NCBI GenBank assembly: GCA_947476765.1
Contig: CANJRK010000001.1
Coordinates: 1 to 27,877 of the forward strand
Origin: Actinomycetota bacterium
Lineage (GTDB): Bacteria; Actinomycetota; Actinomycetes; S36-B12; UBA5976
Length of the DNA stretch: 27,877 nt
Direction: 5' to 3'
Positions 21,954 through 27,877 of the stretch are shown piece after piece; position 1 is the stretch's first letter; each line of letters starts with the position of its first letter. The translations under genes and the position numbers were made by a program. The notes beneath the pieces were generated by a model. It was not told the DNA's origin and ran no database searches. It was given only the letters and a program-made list of their open reading frames with translations.

Positions 21954-24877
21954 CTAGTTTCGAGTTCGCCATAGAACTCGCGCTTAATTACTGCGCGCGC
22001 TCGACGAGTAGCTTTGCGGTATTCATCAGTTAGTTGCTGTCCGCCCCGCACGCCATAACCCAGCATATGTGCAACTCGAGCAAGTTCAATTAAATCCGTT
22101 GGAACCATGTCGGTGGCGCGACCGCGAACCAACATAGCGGCGTTACGAACTCGCATTACTAATTTCCAAGCAGATTCCAGAACGACCAAGTCTGCTTGTG
22201 AAACTAGTCCAGCCTTAGCTTCTGCGCGCAAGGCAGACATAGTTTCGGTAATTGCAATTTCTAGATTTTGAAATCCATGTGCTAATTGCAGAATTTGAAC
22301 TAGCCATTCCACGTCTGATAGTCCGCCAGGACCAAGTTTGGTGTGCAAACTTGGATCGACGCCGCGTGGCAAACGCTCTGACTCCATACGTGCCTTCAGG
22401 CGCCGGATCTCGCGTAACTCAGGTTCTGCTAAGCCGTGGGGTTTGTAGCGGATTGGATTAATGAGTTCAGTAAATTGTGCGCCGAGCTCGGCGTCGCCGG
22501 CAATGAACTTAGCGCGTAACAGCGCTTGCACTTCCCAGCCAGATGACCAGTTCTGATAGTAAGCAGCGAATGAGCTTAAGCTTCGTACAAGTGGTCCGCT
22601 TTTACCTTCCGGGCGTAAGTCTGCATCGATTGCAAGTTCTGGATCAGTACTAGAAACCATTAACAAAGTTCGTAATTCGTTTGCAATTCCATGTGCACTC
22701 TGGGCACTTTGTTCGGGATTATTTGTATCCCCATAGACAAACATCACATCGGCATCGCTACCGTAACTTAATTCGCCACCGCCATATCTACCCATAGCGA
22801 TCACGGCAAATTTTGGAGCGTTTGGAGTTTGTGCAACTAGCGCCGAAACCGTCCCCGAAATTGTCGCAGTTGTAATGGCAGTTAATGAGCTGCCAACTGT
22901 TTCAATATCGACTAATCCGAGTACATCAGCTGCGCTAACTCTAAACAGCTCTCGGCGTCGCATGGCTCGCAACGCCAATACTGCTTCAGTGGCATTGTCG
23001 TACCGAGCTGCAGTTGACTGAGCTTCATCCATTAAGTCCGATTCATTGCGTGGCCGCAGCGAATTTTCGTCAGCCAGCAAATTTACAGCATCAGGTGAGC
23101 GAAGTAGTAAGTCAGTTGCATACCGACTAGATCCCAAGATAATTGCTAGCCGTTGCGCAGTTGCCGACTCATCCCGTAGCAGTCTTAAGTACCACGGTGT
23201 TGTTCCTAAGGCTTCACTTACCCGGCGAAATCCAAATAATCCAGCATCAGGATCCGGGGTGCTTGCAAACCAATCGAGCATCACAGGTAATAGCGCACGT
23301 TGGATTACCGCGCGACGTGTTACTCCTGAAGTCAGAGCTTCCAAGTGTCGCAATGCGCCATCTGGATCGACATAACCAAGTGCCTTTAATCGACTAACAG
23401 CATCTTCGGATGAAAGCTTGGCGTCGCTGCTTTCTAGTCTGGCTACAGCTTGCAACAGTGGTCGATAGAAAAGTTTTTCGTGGATTCGGCGCACCTCACG
23501 TGCTTGCTTTTTCCATTCCTTAACTAACTCATCAATTGGATCGAGGGCAAAACCCATCGATCGACCAAGTCGTTGTTGCGCAATTTCCTCCGTTGGAACG
23601 ATGTGAGTGCGGCGCATTCGGTGCACCTGAATTCGGTGTTCGAGCGTGCGCAGGAATCGATAGGCAGCATCAAGAGCGGCGGCGTCTTCGCGCCCAACAT
23701 AGCCCCAAGTCGCCAGCTGCTCAAGTGCTATCAAGGTATTTGGATTGCGCACCATCTCATCACTTCGTCCATGCACCATTTGCAATAGCTGCACTGCGAA
23801 TTCGACATCACGCAGTCCCCCGCGACCCAATTTCAATTCGCGATCGGCTTCTTTGGCTGGCAATAAATCAGTTACCCGCTCCCGCATGGCCTGCACATCG
23901 CCAACAAAGTTTGGTCTGCTAGATGCCTGCCAAATCAATGGCGAAACGGCAGCAACAAACCGATTTCCCAGTTCTGGATCTCCTGCCATTGGTCGGGCTT
24001 TCAGTAACGCCTGGTACTCCCAGGTTTGTGCCCAGCGGTCGTAATAATCCAGATAGCTTTCAAGTGTGCGTACGAGTGCCCCTGACTTACCCTCGGGTCG
24101 CAGCGCTGCATCGACATCCCAAATGGTTCCCTCAGGGGTGGCGGCTGAACAGGCCTGCATTATTGCTTTAGCTAATTCAGTGCCGACTGCAATCGTTTGC
24201 ACCTCAGTGGCACTACCTATCGGCTCAACGACGAACATTACGTCTACGTCACTGACATAGTTAAGCTCGCGTGCGCCGCACTTTCCCATCGCAATCACAG
24301 AAAGTTTGACTAATTCCTGATCTTTGGTATTTTCTCGCGCGATCACCAAGGCACTTGCGAGAACTGCATCGGCTAAGTCGCTTAACGCCTGGGCAATACC
24401 AGGAAGAATGTGGACACTTTCACTGCCCCGCACTAGATCAATAGCTGCGATGGCGCAAACCTGGCGCCGATAAGCAAGCCTTAATTCAGTTAGCGCAGCG
24501 TCCCAATTCAATCCCGTGACTGCGCCAATTAGGTCTGACTGCATCTGCATGGCCGTCGGGACATTTTCGGCAGCTAACGCATAACCAATGTGAGAAGTAT
24601 TTCGTTGCAAGTGCCTCGCCAGAGCGTCCGAGGCTCCGGTTAAGCAAGCAAGCACATTCCAATCGGCATCAGACCAGGATTGAAAGTCGACAGCACCAGA
24701 ATTAACTATGACCGCTAGCGCAACAAGCGCGCTGTCTGGATCCGCAGCATCCTTTATGAATTCCAGTTTTGAATCCAATACTGGACAAGACTCCAGAACG
24801 GCCTGGCAGGAATTTGTGTCTGCAAAACCCATGCGAGCCAATCGGGCTAATTGGGTTGAGCCTCGTGAACTGGTCAC
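21950..24877 (-). CDS. glnE: Bifunctional glutamine synthetase adenylyltransferase / deadenylylase GlnE
   Basis: GlnE attaches AMP to, or removes it from, the regulatory tyrosine of GlnA in response to nitrogen status. The 975-residue protein has the expected duplicated layout: the N-terminal nucleotidyltransferase core (MGKCGARELNYVSDVDVMFV, about 198-216; deadenylylase half) and the C-terminal core (MGRYGGGELSYGSDADVMFV, about 694-713; adenylylation half). Each is followed by DLRPEGKSG and a long helical segment with LGPGGLSDVEWLVQ or LGRGGLRDVEFAVQ. All SDxD acidic residues are present. The start is a GTG overlapping the TGA stop of the amidotransferase gene (GTGA). Its natural target is the GlnA encoded at 9818-11263 with Tyr409. 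Confidence 0.96.
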   Translation of the reverse strand: MTSSRGSTQLARLARMGFADTNSCQAVLESCPVLDSKLEFIKDAADPDSALVALAVIVNSGAVDFQSWSDADWNVLACLTGASDALARHLQRNTSHIGYALAAENVPTAMQMQSDLIGAVTGLNWDAALTELRLAYRRQVCAIAAIDLVRGSESVHILPGIAQALSDLADAVLASALVIARENTKDQELVKLSVIAMGKCGARELNYVSDVDVMFVVEPIGSATEVQTIAVGTELAKAIMQACSAATPEGTIWDVDAALRPEGKSGALVRTLESYLDYYDRWAQTWEYQALLKARPMAGDPELGNRFVAAVSPLIWQASSRPNFVGDVQAMRERVTDLLPAKEADRELKLGRGGLRDVEFAVQLLQMVHGRSDEMVRNPNTLIALEQLATWGYVGREDAAALDAAYRFLRTLEHRIQVHRMRRTHIVPTEEIAQQRLGRSMGFALDPIDELVKEWKKQAREVRRIHEKLFYRPLLQAVARLESSDAKLSSEDAVSRLKALGYVDPDGALRHLEALTSGVTRRAVIQRALLPVMLDWFASTPDPDAGLFGFRRVSEALGTTPWYLRLLRDESATAQRLAIILGSSRYATDLLLRSPDAVNLLADENSLRPRNESDLMDEAQSTAARYDNATEAVLALRAMRRRELFRVSAADVLGLVDIETVGSSLTAITTATISGTVSALVAQTPNAPKFAVIAMGRYGGGELSYGSDADVMFVYGDTNNPEQSAQSAHGIANELRTLLMVSSTDPELAIDADLRPEGKSGPLVRSLSSFAAYYQNWSSGWEVQALLRAKFIAGDAELGAQFTELINPIRYKPHGLAEPELREIRRLKARMESERLPRGVDPSLHTKLGPGGLSDVEWLVQILQLAHGFQNLEIAITETMSALRAEAKAGLVSQADLVVLESAWKLVMRVRNAAMLVRGRATDMVPTDLIELARVAHMLGYGVRGGQQLTDEYRKATRRARAVIKREFYGELETS

Positions 24878-25605
24878 AGCGAGTTAGCCTGATGGTCCTT
24901 AACAAGTTGGGCCCAAGCCTGAAATGCTGGCTTCCAAGTTGCAATCAATTCCACTTCTGCGGTTGCAACTTGGGCACATGCTTGCTCGATTGTGTGATCA
25001 ATTTTTGCAAGTTCATCATCCGTTGCTGCCCAGCTAGAAAAAATCTCGGAATCTATCTCTGGATGAAACTGCACACCATAGACATTTTTGCCAATTCGAA
25101 AGGCTTGTACTGGGCACACATCATTGCCAGCGAGTACAACTGCGTCATCTGGAAGATCTGATATGTAATCTTTGTGCCATTCAGCTGCGATCACATCTTT
25201 GCCAGCTAAGTGCCCAAACACTGCATCATCACTGGCGCTTTGTGAAACTCTAAAAGTAGCAACGCCAATTTCTGGAACTGGTGTTGGTTCAACAATCCCA
25301 TCTACGGCAGTTGCTAAAACTTGGCCACCCAAACAAATTCCAAAAAACGGAACATCGTGGGCAATCACATCTTTCATCAACGACCTAGCATCTGTTAGCC
25401 AAGGAAACTCAATGTCGTCATTTGCACCCATGTAGCCACCCATTGCAATGGCACCGGAAATGTGAGCTGGTAACGCGGCTGGAACCGGCTCACCGCGATA
25501 GGCATGGATGACTTCGACATCTACACCCACTTCGGCAATCCAATCGCCTACCAGCGCAACGGGATCATCAACTTCATTTTGTACAACTAAGACAATGGGA
25601 TTCAT
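24874..25605 (-). CDS. Class I glutamine amidotransferase (GuaA-like, type 1)
   Basis: The 243-residue protein is a stand-alone type 1 amidotransferase: the nucleophile elbow GICLGGQ with Cys91, and the His-x-Glu pair H181/E183 in GVQFHPEID complete the triad. No synthase domain follows, unlike GMP synthase. Such proteins hydrolyse glutamine or gamma-glutamyl compounds; the acceptor is unknown. The ATG directly follows the glnA2 stop with no gap (TAA then ATG), and its stop overlaps glnE by 4 bases, so the three genes are one tightly coupled unit. This location is seen in other Actinobacteria as far as I know and suggests a role linked to GlnA2 or glutamine turnover. Confidence 0.9.
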   Translation of the reverse strand: MNPIVLVVQNEVDDPVALVGDWIAEVGVDVEVIHAYRGEPVPAALPAHISGAIAMGGYMGANDDIEFPWLTDARSLMKDVIAHDVPFFGICLGGQVLATAVDGIVEPTPVPEIGVATFRVSQSASDDAVFGHLAGKDVIAAEWHKDYISDLPDDAVVLAGNDVCPVQAFRIGKNVYGVQFHPEIDSEIFSSWAATDDELAKIDHTIEQACAQVATAEVELIATWKPAFQAWAQLVKDHQANSL

Positions 25606-26943
25606 TTAGAGCACCGGTAAATATTTGTCGAGTTCATATGCCGTCACCTGTGATCGATATTCTTCCCATTCAGCACGCTTGTTGCGTAAGAAGAAGTCAA
25701 ACACATGCTCGCCCAAAGTTTCAGCAACTAGCTCACTTTTTTCCATTACCTTTATGGCATCGCCCAAGGACTGTGGCAGTGGTGCAATACCAAGTGCGGC
25801 CCGCTCAGGTTCGGTTAACGACCAGACATCATCTTCGGAACCTGGCGGTAATTCATAACCCTCTTCAATGCCCTTCATGCCGGCAGCCAACATCAAAGCA
25901 AATGACAGATATGGATTGCAGGCCGAATCAAGTGATCGGAACTCAATTCTGGTGGAGTTACCTTTTGTTGGCTTATACATAGGTACTCGAATAAGAGCGG
26001 AGCGATTGTTGTGTCCCCAGCAAATAAACGACGGAGCTTCGCCGCCGCCGCTTAGACGCTTGTAAGAGTTCACCCATTGGTTTGTTACTGCAGTAATCTC
26101 TGGCGCATGTCGCAACAACCCAGCAATAAATTGTCGACCAGTTTTGGAAAGTTGATACTCAGCTCCGGCTTCATAGAATGCATTACGATCACCTTCGAAT
26201 AACGACAAGTGAGTGTGCATTCCCGAACCTGGATACTGCGCAAATGGCTTTGGCATAAATGACGCATACACGCCTTGCGCTAGCGCGACTTCCTTCATAA
26301 CAACTCGGAACGTCATGATGTTATCTGCAGTAGTTAAGGCATCGGCATAGCGCAAATCAATTTCTTGTTGACCTGGGGCACCTTCATGATGACTGAACTC
26401 AACCGAAATTCCCATCGACTCGAGCATTGTGATTGCCTGGCGACGGAAGTCATAGCCAACTCCACTTGGTGAATGGTCAAAATAACCAACTTCATCCACC
26501 GGCACAGGTTGCGTGCCCTTTTCCGGCTGGTTTTTGAATAGGAAGAATTCGATTTCTGGATGCGTGTAAAACGTAAAACCTTTATCAGCGGCCTTGCTTA
26601 ATGCCCGCGTTAACACATGACGTGGATCAGCCCAGGATGGTGAACCGTCTGGCAGTTGAATGTCGCAGAACATTCGCGCCACACTATTTTCTTCGCCGCG
26701 CCACGGCAGGATTGTGAAAGTTTCTGGATCTGGCTTTGCCAGCATGTCGGATTCATAAACCCGAGCAAAACCTTCGATGGCTGAGCCATCAAATCCAATG
26801 CCCTCAGAGAAGGCGCCTTCTAACTCGGCTGGCGCAATTGCCACGGACTTGAGCGTGCCCAACACGTCAGTGAACCACAGACGCACGAAGCGAATGTCAC
26901 GTTCTTCAATGGTGCGTAGTACAAATTCAGTTTGCTTATCCAC
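25606..26943 (-). CDS. glnA2: Glutamine synthetase-like protein GlnA2
   Basis: The 445-residue protein is a type I GS homologue: ERDIRFVRLWFTDVLG (beta-grasp), IGFDGSAIEGF, YTHPEIEFFLF, GSGMHTHLSLF and FRSLDSACNPYLSFALML. In place of the adenylylation motif NLYELPPE it reads DVWSLTEPE, so it should not be controlled by GlnE. The start at GTG 26943 matches the known GlnA2 N-terminus (DRQKEFVLRT in mycobacteria, DKQTEFVLRT here); the ATG at 27000 would put a GlnR-like site inside the gene. CATCAT lies 6 bases before this GTG as a weak -10. In Streptomyces a GlnA2 was reported to act as a gamma-glutamylpolyamine synthetase, so true glutamine synthesis is not certain. Confidence 0.93.
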   Translation of the reverse strand: MDKQTEFVLRTIEERDIRFVRLWFTDVLGTLKSVAIAPAELEGAFSEGIGFDGSAIEGFARVYESDMLAKPDPETFTILPWRGEENSVARMFCDIQLPDGSPSWADPRHVLTRALSKAADKGFTFYTHPEIEFFLFKNQPEKGTQPVPVDEVGYFDHSPSGVGYDFRRQAITMLESMGISVEFSHHEGAPGQQEIDLRYADALTTADNIMTFRVVMKEVALAQGVYASFMPKPFAQYPGSGMHTHLSLFEGDRNAFYEAGAEYQLSKTGRQFIAGLLRHAPEITAVTNQWVNSYKRLSGGGEAPSFICWGHNNRSALIRVPMYKPTKGNSTRIEFRSLDSACNPYLSFALMLAAGMKGIEEGYELPPGSEDDVWSLTEPERAALGIAPLPQSLGDAIKVMEKSELVAETLGEHVFDFFLRNKRAEWEEYRSQVTAYELDKYLPVL

Positions 26944-26965
26944 CCCTCCATGATGAAGCCCTTGC

Positions 26966-26981
26966 GTTACGGCAGTGTTAC
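26966..26981 (-). promoter_or_regulatory. GlnR-like operator at the 5' end of glnA2
   Basis: On the minus strand GTAAC (26981-26977), 6 bases, GTAAC (26970-26966): one pair of half-sites with the GlnR spacing, 22 bases upstream of the GTG start. Unlike glnA there is no second pair. Confidence 0.6.
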
Positions 26982-27001
26982 AGCCAACTGGTATCTGCAT
27001 T

Positions 27002-27007
27002 TATGCT
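27002..27007 (+). promoter_or_regulatory. Candidate leaderless promoter of nadE
   Basis: TATGCT followed by 6 bases (gtaacc) and the GTG start at 27014; no Shine-Dalgarno. The 6-base gap contains GTAAC, a GlnR-like half-site, which may be chance. Confidence 0.55.
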
Positions 27008-27013
27008 GTAACC

Positions 27014-27877
27014 GTGCCCCAAATTCGCTTGGCGTTAGCGCAAATAAACCCAGTTGTGGGTGATCTCAGTGGCAACGCGGACAAATGTCTGCAAGCAGTT
27101 AAATCTGCAGCTGCCCAAGGCGCCGATGTTGTTGTGCTACCAGAAATGGTTATTACCGGATATCCAGTTGAAGATTTGGCATTGCGGCCCTCATTTCAGC
27201 TAGCTTCACAAGTCACCACTGCAGAATTTGCAAAGTCCTTAAAGTTAGCCGGACTAGGAAGTGTTTTAGTTTTCGTAGGATATCTGCGCGGCACCAGCGA
27301 CACTGAGGCTAAAACCCTTGGCGTTCCCCGCGGCGGACCGATGAACTGCGCTGCAGTTATATACGACGGTGATGTCCAGGCAAGTTATGCCAAACATCAC
27401 TTGCCTAACTACGGCGTATTCGATGAATACCGATATTTCGTACCAGGAAACAGTTCTGTTCTTGTGCGGGCATTCGGTGTGGACATTGCGGTAGCAATTT
27501 GTGAAGACTTATGGCAAGACGGCGGTCCCGTGGCTCAAGTCAAGCGCAATGGCGCTGGCCTGTTGGTAGTACTAAATGGTTCACCGTACGAACGTGATAA
27601 AGATGACGTGCGCTTGGAATTAGTTAGTCGCCGAGCCAAAGAAGCCGATGCCACGTTGGCATACGTAAATATGGTGGGCGGTCAAGATGAACTTGTCTTT
27701 GAAGGCGACTCAATAATCGTTTCCAAAACTGGCCAAGTATTGATGCGGGCCGCTCAGTTTGAATCAGATATGTTGATCGCTGACCTTGAGTTGCCATCAG
27801 CTGGCAAAACGGATGTCCTGGCAAGTGGTGAACCCGTAATTATTTTGCCGAGCTCTGCCGTACATGATCATTCCGCC
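27014..27877 (+). CDS. nadE: Glutamine-dependent NAD+ synthetase, N-terminal part (runs off the window)
   Basis: The visible 288 codons are an open frame that continues past the window edge. They encode the nitrilase-type glutaminase domain that feeds ammonia to NAD+ synthesis: Glu44 in VLPEMVITGYPVEDL, Lys127 in YAKHHLPNYGVFDEYRYF and Cys163 in AICEDLWQDGG form the Glu-Lys-Cys triad. The peptide LPNYGVFDEYRYFVPG is characteristic of NadE rather than of free nitrilases, so the C-terminal synthetase domain should follow outside. The start GTG begins the family's usual PQIRLALAQINP. A TATGCT lies 6 bases upstream. It is divergent from glnA2 with a 70-base gap. Confidence 0.93.
   Translation, partial: MPQIRLALAQINPVVGDLSGNADKCLQAVKSAAAQGADVVVLPEMVITGYPVEDLALRPSFQLASQVTTAEFAKSLKLAGLGSVLVFVGYLRGTSDTEAKTLGVPRGGPMNCAAVIYDGDVQASYAKHHLPNYGVFDEYRYFVPGNSSVLVRAFGVDIAVAICEDLWQDGGPVAQVKRNGAGLLVVLNGSPYERDKDDVRLELVSRRAKEADATLAYVNMVGGQDELVFEGDSIIVSKTGQVLMRAAQFESDMLIADLELPSAGKTDVLASGEPVIILPSSAVHDHSA

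Noticed and set aside
1..27877. CRISPR arrays, tRNA or rRNA genes, transposases, integrases
   Set aside because: No regularly spaced long repeats, cloverleaf-like segments, rRNA motifs or mobile-element proteins were recognised; a covariance-model scan would settle small RNAs.

Overview
The window reads as chromosomal DNA of a streamlined, mid-GC (by eye somewhat under 50% G+C) actinobacterium. The evidence is the actinobacterial gene order sucB / TIGR01777 protein / lipB / lipA / DUF4191 / RDD / glnA ... glnE / glnA2, GlnR-type operators at both glutamine synthetase genes, very short intergenic spaces, many 4-base gene overlaps, and TAnnnT -10 elements sitting 6-7 bases before start codons. 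The base composition and compactness suggest a planktonic lineage such as the freshwater Nanopelagicales (acI), but this is inference. No tRNA, rRNA, insertion sequence, phage gene or CRISPR array was seen. 28 coding regions are called; the first (sucB) and last (nadE) are cut by the window edges.

Layout. 1-2290 (+): sucB tail, a TIGR01777 SDR protein and an FAD-dependent oxidoreductase. 2287-5207 (-): an MMPL/RND transporter followed by a peptidase E-like S51 protein. 5320-8378 (+): a lipoate block, lipB - small membrane protein - lipA - DUF4191 - small membrane protein; LipB and LipA make the lipoyl group that SucB and related E2 enzymes carry. 8390-9659 (-): RDD membrane protein and a NodB-type deacetylase. 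9660-11314: glnA with a four-half-site GlnR box upstream and a strong hairpin terminator downstream.

11360-21953 is a more variable insert between glnA and glnE: an S9 peptidase, a stand-alone ectoine synthase (ectC) without ectA or ectB, an aldo/keto reductase, a GNAT acetyltransferase, two divergent MFS transporters, a small HTH regulator convergent with an unknown 93-aa protein, a regulatory-looking gap (18713-19000), a divergent NRAMP-family transporter, bioY, and an ornithine cyclodeaminase-family protein. 21950-26943 (-) is the second nitrogen block, glnA2 - class I amidotransferase - glnE, fused by 0- and 4-base junctions, with a GlnR-like half-box at the 5' end of glnA2. nadE starts divergently at 27014.

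How it works together: GlnA makes glutamine, GlnE would adenylylate it at Tyr409, and a GlnR regulator would control glnA and probably glnA2. GlnA2 lacks the adenylylation Tyr motif and is co-transcribed with an amidotransferase of unknown acceptor. NadE also uses glutamine. Across the window, of the 27 visible starts about 10 look leaderless, 7 are translationally coupled to the upstream gene, 4 have a clear Shine-Dalgarno and 6 are unclear. The points most worth a second look are the orphan ectC, the leaderless promoter pattern (including stop codons that form part of the next gene's -10), the orphan terminator at 18802-18834, the clustered repeats in 18713-19000, the atypical NRAMP motifs, and the glnA2-amidotransferase-glnE unit.
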